Source: Beijerinckiaceae bacterium (GTDB lineage Bacteria; Pseudomonadota; Alphaproteobacteria; Rhizobiales; Beijerinckiaceae). Taken from it: 64,000 bases of DNA. This document shows positions 36,146 to 45,330 of this stretch, piece after piece. Under the pieces are notes generated by a model that searched no databases, was not told the DNA's origin, and was given only the letters and a program-made list of their open reading frames with translations. Position 1 is the first letter of the stretch, and each line of letters starts with the position of its first letter. Location: positions 62,001 through 126,000 of the forward strand of contig JAJPIC010000009.1 of NCBI GenBank assembly GCA_021324915.1, read 5' to 3'. The position numbers and the translations under genes are program-made.

Positions 36146-36925
36146 ATGTTCTCATCCGAAGAAGTCGAGCGCTACGCGCGCCACCTTGTGCTCAGAGACG
36201 TGGGCGGCCCCGGCCAGCAGAAATTGAAGGGCGCGCGCGTTCTGGTCGTCGGCGCCGGCGGCCTCGGCGCCCCGCTCATCCAATATCTCGCTGCGGCCGG
36301 AATAGGCGAGCTCGGGATTGTCGACGACGACAAGGTTTCGCTTTCCAATTTGCAGCGCCAGGTGCTTTTCACAACGGCGGACGTCGGCCGGCCGAAGGCC
36401 GCGTGCGCGGCTTTGGCGGCCACGCAGTTGAACCCCAACGTGAAGGCGACGCCCATCGCCCTGCGCATCGGGCAGGAAAACGCCGGCAGGCTCGTCGCAG
36501 GCTGGGATGTCGTCGCCGACGGCTCGGACAATTTTGCTACGCGCTATGCCGTTTCCGATGCCTGCTTTTACGAGAAGCGGCCGCTGGTCACGGGCGCGAT
36601 CGGCACGTTCGACGGCTCGCTCACCACACTCAAGCCTTACGAAAAATCGGCCTCCGGCGCGCCCAATCCGACCTATCGCTGCCTCTTTCCCGAACCGCCG
36701 CCGCCCGGATCTATTCCCGATTGCGCGCAAGCCGGCGTGTTGGGCGCGCTCGCCGGCCTGCTCGGTGCCCTGATGGCGCTCGAAGTCATGCGCGAGATCG
36801 TCGGTTTCGGCGATGGCCTCGTCGGCCGGCTTTTGCTTGTCGATGCGTTCAACCTTCGCTTCGAACATGTCGCCTACGCATGGGATGAAGCCAATCCTCT
36901 GAACGGCGCGATCGCCGCTTCATGA
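36146..36925 (+). CDS. MoeB/ThiF/HesA-family adenylyltransferase
   Basis: E1-like enzyme that adenylates the C-terminus of a sulfur-carrier protein such as MoaD or ThiS. 259 residues from ATG 36146; GTG 36137 would add three. Signatures: RYARHLVLRDVGGPGQQKLK, VVGAGGLGAPLIQYLAAAG (ATP loop), LSNLQRQVLF, and ADGSDNFATRYAVSDAC. A C-terminal rhodanese domain, present in some homologs, is missing. Several Cys are seen (YRCLFPEPPPP, DCAQAGVLG), but the paired CxxC zinc motifs are not evident. A molybdopterin or thiamin role cannot be decided from context. Confidence 0.88.
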   Translation: MFSSEEVERYARHLVLRDVGGPGQQKLKGARVLVVGAGGLGAPLIQYLAAAGIGELGIVDDDKVSLSNLQRQVLFTTADVGRPKAACAALAATQLNPNVKATPIALRIGQENAGRLVAGWDVVADGSDNFATRYAVSDACFYEKRPLVTGAIGTFDGSLTTLKPYEKSASGAPNPTYRCLFPEPPPPGSIPDCAQAGVLGALAGLLGALMALEVMREIVGFGDGLVGRLLLVDAFNLRFEHVAYAWDEANPLNGAIAAS

Positions 36926-37193
36926 GACGCTATGCAACGAATAGGCGCAAGCCGCGTTGTCTTGGCCATGGCTTAGGCTTCGCAAAGCGCGCTGGCCGGC
37001 GCTTTACGGCGAGCTGACGGCAAGTCCCGATCTATCAAGGACCACAGGGAGTTTCCGGCCGCCCATGTTGGGTTTATTCAATTGATTGGATATGGTGGAA
37101 TGAATGGGCTCACCATATCCTCGCGCGGGTTTGCGACGTAAGTCTCGTGGCGCGCCGGCCGGCAGGCGCTCGATCCGTCGAACTGGTTGCGTC

Positions 37194-38927
37194 ATGGAAA
37201 GCACTGCCAAGCTTCTGGTCGTCGATCGCAGCCCTTCTTTCCGAGACGCGAAGCTCCGTCTTTTGGAAGGCGCCGGGCTCAGTACGACCGCGGTCGGACC
37301 GGAGCGCGCGCCGGCGCGCTTTACGCCCTTCGATCTCGTCATTCTCGACGCGCTCGATGGTGCGACCCCTGAATTCTGCAAGGCTATCAAGGAGCAAAGC
37401 GCTTCCACGTCCATTTTGTGCATAGCCCGGGCCGATGCGGACATTCCGCCAGCGGTCGATGCCGACGGTTTGCTCTATGAGCCGGTGCAGCCATCCGAAT
37501 TTCTCTCGCTCGTCCATGCGCTCCTCGAACTCCATCGAGTAAGAGCGCAATTGCACGACGTCGAGGCGCGTTTGAGATTGGTGCAAGACGCCGGCGGCCT
37601 GGCGATTGTCGACTGCGATCTCACGACGGGTCGAACCTCCTGGTCACGTAAATTTGCCGAGCTCTTTCACCTTCCGCCGGACTCGGACGGAGCGCCGAAT
37701 CTCGATGCCATTCTCGATATGGTTCACGAGGACGACAAAGAGGCACTGCTGACCGAGTATCGCCGGCTGCTGCGCAAGGGCGGCCAATTCGAGCGCGATT
37801 TTCGCATCAAGCGCGGCGACGATTCGGTCCTTTGGATCAATGCGCGCGGCAGTTTCATCGAGAATGACTCCGGCCGTATCGATCGCATCCTGTGCCTTTG
37901 CTCGGATGTCACGGAAAGCAAATTGGCCGAGTCGCGCAATGCGCAACTGGCGGCAATCGTCGCCTCTTCGATCGATGCTATCGTCAGCGTCGATATGACC
38001 GATCGGGTTCGAACTTGGAATCATGGCGCCGAGCAATTGTTCGGCTTCGCCGCCTATGAGGTCCTCGGCCGCAAGACGGACTTTTTCGTTCCTCCCGAAC
38101 TTCAGGAAGAACGCAGCGTGGAATTTAAAGAATTGATGGCCGGCGAAGCTGTGGAATATCAGACGCAGCGCCGGCATAAAAACGGCGAATTGATCGACGT
38201 CTGGATTCGCGGCGCGCCCTTGCGCCGCCCGGATGGAGAGCTCTTCGGCGCGTCCTTCATTATCCGCAACGTGACCGCCCAGAAGCAGCGCGAGGAACAC
38301 GTGCGCTTCTTGATGCGCGAGCTGACGCATCGCTCGAAAAATCTTCTCGCCGTCATTCAGGCGATGGCGCGTCAATCGCTCTCGGCGCAAACGACGCCCG
38401 AGGAATTCGTGACGAGATTCACCGAACGGCTCAACGGGCTTGCCGGGTCGCATGACCTTCTGCTCAGCGACGATTGGGCCGGCGCATCGCTCGTGCAGCT
38501 CATTCGCTCGCAGCTCCAGCATTACGACGATCTCTTCGATACGCGCATTCGGCTCGAAGGCACAGATCTCATTTTGCGACCGGAAGCAGCGCAGAATATC
38601 GGCATCGTCCTGCATGAGCTTTCGACGAATGCGGCTAAGTTCGGGGCGCTGTCGGCCGAGAATGGAACGGTCACCGTGTCCTGGCGCATTGTCGACGGCG
38701 AGGACGGGCGCCGAATGCAAATGCGCTGGAAGGAGCGGAACGGGCCGCCGGTCGTTCTTCCGACGCACAAGGGCTTCGGCCGTATGGTCATGGATCGTAT
38801 CGCCGGCCAAGCGCTCGGCGGGCAGTCAAAGGCAATCTTTTCGCCTGACGGCGTTTCCTGGGAGCTCGACGTGCCGGTGAATGCGGTGCTGCGCGAGAAA
38901 GCCGAAGAGCAACGCGGCCGGGGCTAG
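37194..38927 (+). CDS. HWE-family sensor histidine kinase with degenerate receiver and two PAS domains
   Basis: 577 residues from ATG 37194; ATG 37104 is an alternative. Order: a receiver-like domain (about 5-120), PAS near 130-250, PAS near 255-375 (DAIVSVDMTDRVRTWNHGAEQLFGF), then an HWE kinase core with His379 in ELTHRSKNLLAVIQAMARQS, the N-box LHELSTNAAKFGAL and RWKERNGPPV supplying Trp and Glu. The receiver keeps the Asp of VILDALDG but the paired acids (VDR), the Thr (CIARAD) and the Lys (YEPV) are replaced, so it probably is not phosphorylated normally. Soluble; PAS domains may bind a cofactor. Confidence 0.92.
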   Translation: MESTAKLLVVDRSPSFRDAKLRLLEGAGLSTTAVGPERAPARFTPFDLVILDALDGATPEFCKAIKEQSASTSILCIARADADIPPAVDADGLLYEPVQPSEFLSLVHALLELHRVRAQLHDVEARLRLVQDAGGLAIVDCDLTTGRTSWSRKFAELFHLPPDSDGAPNLDAILDMVHEDDKEALLTEYRRLLRKGGQFERDFRIKRGDDSVLWINARGSFIENDSGRIDRILCLCSDVTESKLAESRNAQLAAIVASSIDAIVSVDMTDRVRTWNHGAEQLFGFAAYEVLGRKTDFFVPPELQEERSVEFKELMAGEAVEYQTQRRHKNGELIDVWIRGAPLRRPDGELFGASFIIRNVTAQKQREEHVRFLMRELTHRSKNLLAVIQAMARQSLSAQTTPEEFVTRFTERLNGLAGSHDLLLSDDWAGASLVQLIRSQLQHYDDLFDTRIRLEGTDLILRPEAAQNIGIVLHELSTNAAKFGALSAENGTVTVSWRIVDGEDGRRMQMRWKERNGPPVVLPTHKGFGRMVMDRIAGQALGGQSKAIFSPDGVSWELDVPVNAVLREKAEEQRGRG

Positions 38928-38971
38928 AAACCGATTGAACCGCAGGTGCTCGATTTCGCGCGCAGCCATTA

Positions 38972-41320
38972 TCAGAGGCGCACGAACCTCAGGCGAAGCG
39001 AATTGGCGATCACCGAGACGGAGTTCAAGCTCATTGCCGCCGCGGCCACCATCGGACTGAGCAAGAGACCGAACGCCGGATAGAGCACCCCCGCCGCAAG
39101 CGGAATGCCGAACATATTGTAGACGAAGGCGAGCATCAGGTTTTCCCTGATGTTGCGCATGGTCGCGCGCGACAGAGCCCGGGCCCGCGCAATGCCGGCG
39201 AGATCGCCCTTGACCAGCGTCACGCCGGCGCTCTCGATCGCCACATCCGAGCCCGTGCCCATGGCAATGCCGACGTCGGCTTCGGCAAGCGCCGGCGCAT
39301 CGTTCACGCCGTCGCCGGCCATTGCAACCACCCTGCCCTTGCCGCGCAAGCGGCGCACGATCGCATTTTTCTCTTCCGGCAAGACTTCCGCCTCCACCTC
39401 TTGGATGCCGAGCTTGGCGGCGACCGCATCGGCCGTGGCGCGGTTGTCGCCCGTCAACATTACGATCCCGATTCCGTCCGCCCGCAATCTTGCGAGTGCT
39501 TCGGCCGTTGTGGACTTGATTGGGTCGGCAATCGCAATGAGGCCGGCGAGACGATCTGCAGCCGCGAGGAAGATCACGCTTGCGCCGGCGCGCCGCAATT
39601 CGTCCGCCTCTATCGCGAGCGCGGCGGTCGCAATGCCCAGATCTTCAAGAAGCCGTGCGTTGCCGAGCGCGACGTGACTGGTGCCGATCTTTCCCGCAAT
39701 GCCCTTTCCGGTGATCGAGGCGAAATCGGCGACCTCTTGCGGCGCGATATTGCGCGCACGCGCTTCTCTCAGGATCGCCGCAGCGAGCGGATGTTCGCTC
39801 GACCTTTCGAGGCTGGCGGCGAGCGCGAGGATCTTCGTCTCGTCGAAACCCTCGGTCGCAATCATTGAGGTCACGCGCGGCTTGCCCTCGGTCAAGGTCC
39901 CGGTCTTATCGATGACAAGCGTGTCGACTTTCTCGAGCCGCTCGAGCGCTTCGGCATTTTTGATCAGAATTCCAGACGTCGCGCCCCTGCCGACGCCGAC
40001 CATGATCGCCATCGGCGTCGCGAGCCCAAGCGCGCAAGGACAAGCGATGATCACGACCGAAACCGCGGCGACGAGTGCGTAAGCAAAGGCCGGAGCCGGA
40101 CCGAAGATCATCCAGGCGACGAAAGTCGCAGCGGCGGCCAGGATCACGCCCGGAACGAACCAGGCGGAGACTTTATCGGCGAGGCCCTGGATCGGCGCGC
40201 GGCTGCGCTGTGCCGCGGCGACCATGGCGACGATGCGCGCGAGCATCGTGTCGGCGCCGACTTTTTCGGCGCGCATCAGAAGAGCCCCCGTTCCATTGAT
40301 TGTGCCGCCGATGAGCATGCTGCCCACTTCCTTATCGAGAGGCATCGACTCCCCGCTCACCATCGATTCATCGACTGCGCTTCTGCCCTCGAGCACGACG
40401 CCATCGACCGGAACGCGCTCGCCCGGACGCACGCGCAATCGATCGCCGATTTGCACTTCCGCAACGGGCACGTCCTCGTCCATCCCATCGTCATTGAGGC
40501 GGCGCGCCGTTTTCGGCGCGAGATCGAGCAGCGCGCGAATGGCGCCGCCGGTCTTCTCCCGCGCCCGAAGTTCGAGGACTTGCCCGAGCAGCACGAGCAC
40601 CGTGATGACGGCGGCAGCTTCGTAATAGAGCGCGATTGCGCCCGCCTCGCGCACGGCCGCCGGAAATAGTCGCGGCGCGAAAGTGGCGGCAAGACTATAG
40701 AGATAGGCCGCGCCGACGCCGAGCGAGATGAGGCTGAACATGTTGAGCGAGCGGTTCCTCAGCGAGGCCCAGCCGCGCGCCAAGAATGGAAGTCCGCACC
40801 AGAGGACCACAGGCGTTGCGAGCGCGAATTGCAGCAGGCCCGAGAGCTCAGGCGAAATGAAACGCGCGACGAAACGGCCGCCCATGTCCAGAGCGACGAG
40901 CGGAATGGCGAGCGCCGCACCTATCCAGAAGCGCCGCGTCATGTCGATCAATTCGGGATTAGGCCCGGCATCTTCGGCCGCATTCTCGGGTTCGAGCGCC
41001 ATGCCGCAGATCGGACAATTCCCCGGCCCGACCTGGCGCACTTCCGGATGCATGGGACAGGTATAGATCACGCCCTGCGGAGCCGTCAGCGGCGCTTGCG
41101 GCATCAGGTATTTGGCAGGCTCGGCCGTGAACTTGGCCTGACAGCCCGCGCAGCAGAAGAAATAAGTCTTGCCCCGATAATCCGCGCGATGTTTTGCCGT
41201 CGCGGGATCGACGCGCATGCCGCAAACGGGATCTCTCGCGCCCGCCGGACCATCGCCGCATGCGTGATCCGCGCGGTCGTGATGATCATGGCTATGATGA
41301 TAGTCGGCAGCCTCGCTCAT
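38972..41320 (-). CDS. copA: Copper-translocating P1B-type ATPase with N-terminal YHS domain
   Basis: Exports monovalent copper across the inner membrane. 782 residues. The His-rich N-terminus ([12 protein letters not shown]) precedes a YHS domain ([22 protein letters not shown]) and a heavy-metal-binding segment ([21 protein letters not shown]), used here instead of classical CxxC HMA domains. The membrane CPC motif is [11 protein letters not shown]; the phosphorylation motif is [27 protein letters not shown] is intact. The divergent gene is a CsoR-type regulator with an operator between, so copper likely induces it. Confidence 0.95.
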   Translation of the reverse strand: MSEAADYHHSHDHHDRADHACGDGPAGARDPVCGMRVDPATAKHRADYRGKTYFFCCAGCQAKFTAEPAKYLMPQAPLTAPQGVIYTCPMHPEVRQVGPGNCPICGMALEPENAAEDAGPNPELIDMTRRFWIGAALAIPLVALDMGGRFVARFISPELSGLLQFALATPVVLWCGLPFLARGWASLRNRSLNMFSLISLGVGAAYLYSLAATFAPRLFPAAVREAGAIALYYEAAAVITVLVLLGQVLELRAREKTGGAIRALLDLAPKTARRLNDDGMDEDVPVAEVQIGDRLRVRPGERVPVDGVVLEGRSAVDESMVSGESMPLDKEVGSMLIGGTINGTGALLMRAEKVGADTMLARIVAMVAAAQRSRAPIQGLADKVSAWFVPGVILAAAATFVAWMIFGPAPAFAYALVAAVSVVIIACPCALGLATPMAIMVGVGRGATSGILIKNAEALERLEKVDTLVIDKTGTLTEGKPRVTSMIATEGFDETKILALAASLERSSEHPLAAAILREARARNIAPQEVADFASITGKGIAGKIGTSHVALGNARLLEDLGIATAALAIEADELRRAGASVIFLAAADRLAGLIAIADPIKSTTAEALARLRADGIGIVMLTGDNRATADAVAAKLGIQEVEAEVLPEEKNAIVRRLRGKGRVVAMAGDGVNDAPALAEADVGIAMGTGSDVAIESAGVTLVKGDLAGIARARALSRATMRNIRENLMLAFVYNMFGIPLAAGVLYPAFGLLLSPMVAAAAMSLNSVSVIANSLRLRFVRL

Positions 41321-41341
41321 GTGGCTCTCCGCAACTGGACG

Positions 41342-41360
41342 TATACCCGCGGGGGGTATA
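41342..41360. promoter_or_regulatory. Putative CsoR operator between copA and csoR
   Basis: Perfect inverted repeat TATACCC-gcggg-GGGTATA, 21 bp upstream of the copA start and 10 bp upstream of the csoR start. Its G/C core with TATA flanks is the pattern expected for CsoR-type regulators. It could control both divergent genes. Confidence 0.8.
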
Positions 41361-41370
41361 TATCGAGCGC

Positions 41371-41646
41371 ATGAGAGACCCTGTCAAGAAGTCGGCCGGT
41401 GTACGATTGAGCCGCATCGAAGGCCAGGTGCGCGGCATAGCGCGCATGATCGCGGAAGACCGCTATTGCATCGATGTGATCAATCAGATCGAAGCGACGC
41501 GCGCGGCGCTCAAAAAAGTCGGCGATGCAATTCTTCGCGACCATATCGAACATTGCGTCGAAGGCGCAATCGTGTCGGGTGATGCGGAGGACCAGAGGCG
41601 CAAGGTCGCCGAGCTCGTGCAGGTTCTGGCGCAAGGCAGAACGTAG
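41371..41646 (+). CDS. csoR: Metal-sensing CsoR-family repressor
   Basis: 91 residues from ATG 41371. An all-helical DUF156-family regulator with a Cys33, His58, Cys62 triad (spacing C-x24-H-x3-C) that binds Cu(I) in Cso[21 protein letters not shown] is the DNA-binding helix; EHCVEGAI follows the last ligand. Copper binding should release the operator shared with copA. The Cys/His pattern argues for CsoR rather than RcnR or FrmR. Confidence 0.93.
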   Translation: MRDPVKKSAGVRLSRIEGQVRGIARMIAEDRYCIDVINQIEATRAALKKVGDAILRDHIEHCVEGAIVSGDAEDQRRKVAELVQVLAQGRT

Positions 41647-41676
41647 GCGCGCGAGAAGTCGAGACCGAGCGCAGCG

Positions 41677-42147
41677 TCATGCGTCGCGCCAGTCTCGATA
41701 TGTTGCCGCCTGCCCGTGCAGCAGGCCGGCCGCATCGATCAATTGCCAGACGGTGACGTCCTCGATCCAGAACCGGCGCCCCGACTTGGCAATCCGCAGC
41801 CCCCGGTAGCCGGTTGCAAAGCCGCGGCGCGCGACAGAATCGAGGAGCCGCTGGCGTTCGCCGCGATTCTCGGCTTCGGCGGATAGACGCGAGCGCAGGC
41901 CCCTTATCTCGTCCCAATCATATTCGAAACAGGCCTGCGCCGCCCGATTGGCGTAGATGAAACGCGGATCTGCCTCTGTGTCATGCGCCAGCGTGCAAAA
42001 AGGCGCTGCCTGATAGAGCCATCGCGCCTGGCCTGCTTCGTCAGGACCGGCTTCGTCCTTTGGCACGAGCTCCGTGCCGAGCAAGCGCTCATGGCTGCCG
42101 GTGAGCAGACGGAAGAAATCGAGATCGAATGGGGAGAGTGCGTTCAT
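41677..42147 (-). CDS. MEKHLA domain-containing protein
   Basis: 156 residues, a single MEKHLA domain, a PAS-related sensor fold. Family pattern: FFRLLTGSHERLLGTEL, RWLYQAAPFCTLAHDTEADP, FIYANRAAQACFEYDWDEI, ERQRLLDSVARRGFATGY and RRFWIEDVTVWQLIDAAG. No output domain is attached. In bacteria its function is unknown. A GTG/ATG choice is clear at 42147. Confidence 0.88.
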   Translation of the reverse strand: MNALSPFDLDFFRLLTGSHERLLGTELVPKDEAGPDEAGQARWLYQAAPFCTLAHDTEADPRFIYANRAAQACFEYDWDEIRGLRSRLSAEAENRGERQRLLDSVARRGFATGYRGLRIAKSGRRFWIEDVTVWQLIDAAGLLHGQAATYRDWRDA

Positions 42148-42245
42148 TCACGCGTGCCGCGGCCCTGTGCTGCGCAGACGAACAGAGCACGAGAGCCGGC
42201 TCGCGCGCCCGGATTCGCGGCGCGCGAGTCGTGCCGGATCGGCCC

Positions 42246-42551
42246 TCAGTAGCAGCGGGAGCCGACGAAATTTCCGTAATAATCGTAGACGCGATGGCAC
42301 CGGTACGGATAGTAGCCGTAACCGTAATAGGGGTAGCCATATCCATATCCGTATGGATAGCCGCCATAATAATAGGGCGCTGCCGCCGCGGCTCCGAGAG
42401 CCAGTCCGAGGCCGAGCCCGGCCGCACCCCAGCCCCAGCCCCAGCCGCCATGCCAAGCCGCCGCGGGTGTTGAGGTTGCGGCCAGCGTTGCGACCAATGT
42501 CGCAACGGCAACCGAGCCCGCTAAGGTCCTCTTCAAAATGTTCGAATCCAT
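42246..42551 (-). CDS. Third secreted Gly/Tyr-rich small protein
   Basis: 101 residues. Signal peptide 1-32 (SVAVATLVATLAATSTPAAA). Then WHGGWGWGWGAAGLGLGLAL, an Ala-rich patch, and a Gly/Tyr/Pro-rich GGYPYGYGYGYPYYGYGYY segment with two Cys near the end (RCHRVYDYYGNFVGSRCY). The signal-peptide end and WHGG opening match the protein at 28816, suggesting a family. A GGAAG ribosome-binding site precedes ATG 42551. Function unknown. Confidence 0.75.
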   Translation of the reverse strand: MDSNILKRTLAGSVAVATLVATLAATSTPAAAWHGGWGWGWGAAGLGLGLALGAAAAAPYYYGGYPYGYGYGYPYYGYGYYPYRCHRVYDYYGNFVGSRCY

Positions 42552-42906
42552 GGGCGTCTTCCTTCAAACGGCCGGCTGGACTCCTGGCGAACAGCCGCGA
42601 TCAGCCGACACTGAATAACTAGGTTGCCTGCAATTCTTTGCAGTATGTCGAAACGAAAATTTGTACTTTTGGTTTCCGGCTCTTTCGCTCTGCGTCCATG
42701 CTGCGCCGCGCGATTTCCATCACAGATGCGCGACTGCCGCTCTCTCGCCGAACCTTCGTCATGAAGATGCCGGGCAATTCGTGAATCGAAATGGTAAATC
42801 GCAGCCGCGCGGCGGGCGAGCCGCCCGATCCAATTCTCTTCGAGGTAGGCGCCTCATCGTTCCGCAGTCTCACGATCGCGGGAGAGCCGCGGCCCGGGAG
42901 AAGCAC
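42552..42906. other. Divergent intergenic region without a gene
   Basis: 355 bp between the Gly/Tyr-rich gene and tam. The in-frame extension of tam has no family similarity. It should hold both promoters. I see no terminator, repeat or other element. Confidence 0.5.
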
Positions 42907-43680
42907 GTGTCCAACTGGGATCCTTCGATTTATCTCAAATATGCCGATGAGCGCACGCGCCCGGCGCGCGACCTCCTTTCGCAAGTGCCAAGAGCGGAGG
43001 TGGCGCGCGCCTATGACCTCGGTTGCGGACCGGGAAATTCGACGGCGCTCATTGCTGCGCGCTTTCCGGGTGCCGATATCATCGGCGTCGATTCTTCGGC
43101 GGAAATGCTCGAAGAGGCGCGCCGGGCGTTGCCTGACGTCAGATTCCAGCGCGCGGATCTCGCCACATGGCGTCCTGAATTCCCGGCCGAGCTGCTTTTC
43201 GGCAATGCCGTTTTCCAATGGCTGCCGGATCACCTCGACGTCTTCGAAGCGCTCCTTGCGGCCTTGCCGGCGGGCGGCGTCCTTGCCGTCCAGATGCCCG
43301 ATAATCTCGATGAGCCCTCGCACGTGCTGATGCGCGAGATTGCGGCCGAACGGCCCTGGGCCGAGAAGCTCGCCGCCGCGCGCGTCGCGCGCCAACCTTT
43401 GCCTGCGCCTTCCGTCTATTACGATCGCTTGGCCCCGCTCTGCCGGCATGTCGACATCTGGCACACGATCTATAACTACAGGCTCGCCGGCGCTTCGGCG
43501 ATCATCGAATGGGTCAAGGGGAGCGGCCTTCGGCCTTATCTCGAACCGCTCGGCGAGACTGAGCGCCGCGCCTTTCTCGATACGTATCGCGCGCGCCTTG
43601 CCACCGCCTATCCGGCGCGGAACGATGGGCGGGTGCTGTTTCCTTTCCCGCGACTTTTCCTCGTCGCGGTCAGGGCTTAG
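42907..43680 (+). CDS. tam: Trans-aconitate 2-methyltransferase
   Basis: SAM-dependent methyltransferase that detoxifies trans-aconitate by methylation. 257 residues from GTG 42907, four bases after GGGAGAAG. SNWDPSIYLKYADERTRPARDLLS is the family start, DLGCGPGNSTALIAARFPGA is the SAM-binding motif and FGNAVFQWLPDHLDVF follows. Length matches the E. coli enzyme (about 250). Nothing in context tests its substrate. Confidence 0.9.
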   Translation: MSNWDPSIYLKYADERTRPARDLLSQVPRAEVARAYDLGCGPGNSTALIAARFPGADIIGVDSSAEMLEEARRALPDVRFQRADLATWRPEFPAELLFGNAVFQWLPDHLDVFEALLAALPAGGVLAVQMPDNLDEPSHVLMREIAAERPWAEKLAAARVARQPLPAPSVYYDRLAPLCRHVDIWHTIYNYRLAGASAIIEWVKGSGLRPYLEPLGETERRAFLDTYRARLATAYPARNDGRVLFPFPRLFLVAVRA

Positions 43681-43759
43681 CCTTTTCGCGCGGCCATGCG
43701 GCGAACTTCTTGCATTGCAGCAAGGAGCGTCATAGGAATGATCCGGAGGCTATCGGCAA

Positions 43760-44467
43760 ATGAACAAGGTTTATCCCGACGCGCGCGCGGCGCTGGCCGA
43801 CGTGCTGAAGGACGGCATGACGCTGATGTCCGGCGGTTTCGGACTTTGCGGGGTTCCGATGAGTCTCATCGAGGCCGTCCGCGACGTTGGCGTGAAAGAT
43901 CTGACCGTCATTTCGAATAATGCAGGGGTCGATGGCGTCGGCCTCGGGATTCTGCTCGAGACCCGGCAGATCAAGAAGATGGTCTCATCCTATGTCGGGG
44001 AGAACAAGCTTTTCGCCGAGCAATTCCTTTCCGGCGAGCTCGAGCTCGAATTCAACCCGCAAGGCACGCTCGCAGAGCGCATCAGGGCGGGCGGTGCCGG
44101 AATCCCCGCTTTCTTCACAAAGACCGGCGTCGGCACGATCGTCGCCGAGGGCAAGGAATTGCGCGAGTTCAACGGCGAGACCTATCTCATGGAACGCGGC
44201 CTCTTTGCCGACATGGCGCTGGTCCATGCTTACAAGGGGGATCTCGAAGGCAACCTCGTCTATCGGAAGACGGCACGCAACTTCAATCCGATGATGGCGA
44301 CCGCCGCCAAGATCACGATCGCGGAGGTCGAGCACCTGGTCGAGCCCGGCGAAATCGATCCCGACGCGGTCCACACCCCGGGCATTTTCGTGCAGCGCAT
44401 CGTCCATGCGCCAAGCCCGGCAAAGCCGATCGAAAAGCGCACGACCCGGCCGCGCGTTGCGGCGTAA
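43760..44467 (+). CDS. 3-oxoacid CoA-transferase subunit A
   Basis: 235 residues, alpha subunit of the two-subunit CoA-transferase that moves CoA between succinyl-CoA or acetyl-CoA and a 3-oxo acid (SCOT/AtoDA type). [18 protein letters not shown] is the signature loop; [20 protein letters not shown] and [18 protein letters not shown] are typical of subunit A. It lies 10 bp upstream of subunit B on the same strand. The acceptor acid is not decidable from sequence alone. Confidence 0.93.
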   Translation: MNKVYPDARAALADVLKDGMTLMSGGFGLCGVPMSLIEAVRDVGVKDLTVISNNAGVDGVGLGILLETRQIKKMVSSYVGENKLFAEQFLSGELELEFNPQGTLAERIRAGGAGIPAFFTKTGVGTIVAEGKELREFNGETYLMERGLFADMALVHAYKGDLEGNLVYRKTARNFNPMMATAAKITIAEVEHLVEPGEIDPDAVHTPGIFVQRIVHAPSPAKPIEKRTTRPRVAA

Positions 44468-44477
44468 AGGAGGATCC

Positions 44478-45140
44478 ATGGCCTGGACAAGGGATCAAAT
44501 GGCCGAACGCGCCGCCAAGGAATTGCGCGACGGCTATTACGTCAATCTCGGCATCGGCATCCCGACGCTCGTCGCCAACTTCATTCCGCCCGGCATGCAC
44601 GTGCAATTGCAGAGCGAAAACGGCATGCTCGGCATGGGCCCCTTCCCTTTCGAAGGCGAGGAAGACGCCGACCTCATCAACGCCGGGAAACAGACGGTCA
44701 CCGAATTGCCGACGACGAGCTATTTCTCCTCGGCTGACAGTTTCGGCATGATCCGCGGCGGCCATATCGATCTTGCCATTCTCGGCGCCATGGAAGTGGC
44801 GGAAAATGGCGATCTCGCCAATTGGATGATCCCCGGCAAGATGGTGAAAGGCATGGGCGGCGCCATGGATCTCGTCGCCGGAGTGAAGCGCGTCGTCGTG
44901 CTGATGGAACATACTGCAAAGGGCGAACCAAAACTTCTCCGCCGCTGTACGCTGCCGCTCACCGGATCGGGCGTCGTCGACATGGTGATCACCGACCTCG
45001 GCGTCCTCACCCTCGATAAAGACGGCGGCACGGGCTTGACTTTGATCGAGCTCGCCGACGGCGTCAGCATCGAAGAGATTACCCGCAAGACAGAAGCGAC
45101 ATTCAAAGTTCATCCGAGCCTGAGTTCGCAAGCGGCTTGA
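44478..45140 (+). CDS. 3-oxoacid CoA-transferase subunit B
   Basis: 220 residues from ATG 44478, preceded by AAAGGAGG. Carries the active-site Glu47 in [12 protein letters not shown], where the glutamyl-CoA intermediate forms, and [17 protein letters not shown]. Translated with subunit A as one enzyme. In a bacterium with PHA metabolism it could activate acetoacetate; the nearby PHA-system gene is 16 kb away, so this is only suggestive. Confidence 0.93.
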   Translation: MAWTRDQMAERAAKELRDGYYVNLGIGIPTLVANFIPPGMHVQLQSENGMLGMGPFPFEGEEDADLINAGKQTVTELPTTSYFSSADSFGMIRGGHIDLAILGAMEVAENGDLANWMIPGKMVKGMGGAMDLVAGVKRVVVLMEHTAKGEPKLLRRCTLPLTGSGVVDMVITDLGVLTLDKDGGTGLTLIELADGVSIEEITRKTEATFKVHPSLSSQAA

Positions 45141-45330
45141 ATTTCGGCGGCGCGCCGCGCGTCATCGATTTGTTGAGATGGCATGACAAGTAGCGGCGCC
45201 AATTGCCGCGGGAACGGAACGAAGTTTCGACCGTTCACTGCAACGCTCCACCTTGTCTCGAGTTGCCTCCAAAATCGCGGCATGCGATTTCAAGGGCGCT
45301 CAATCGAGATTGCAAGCCGAGAGAAAATTC

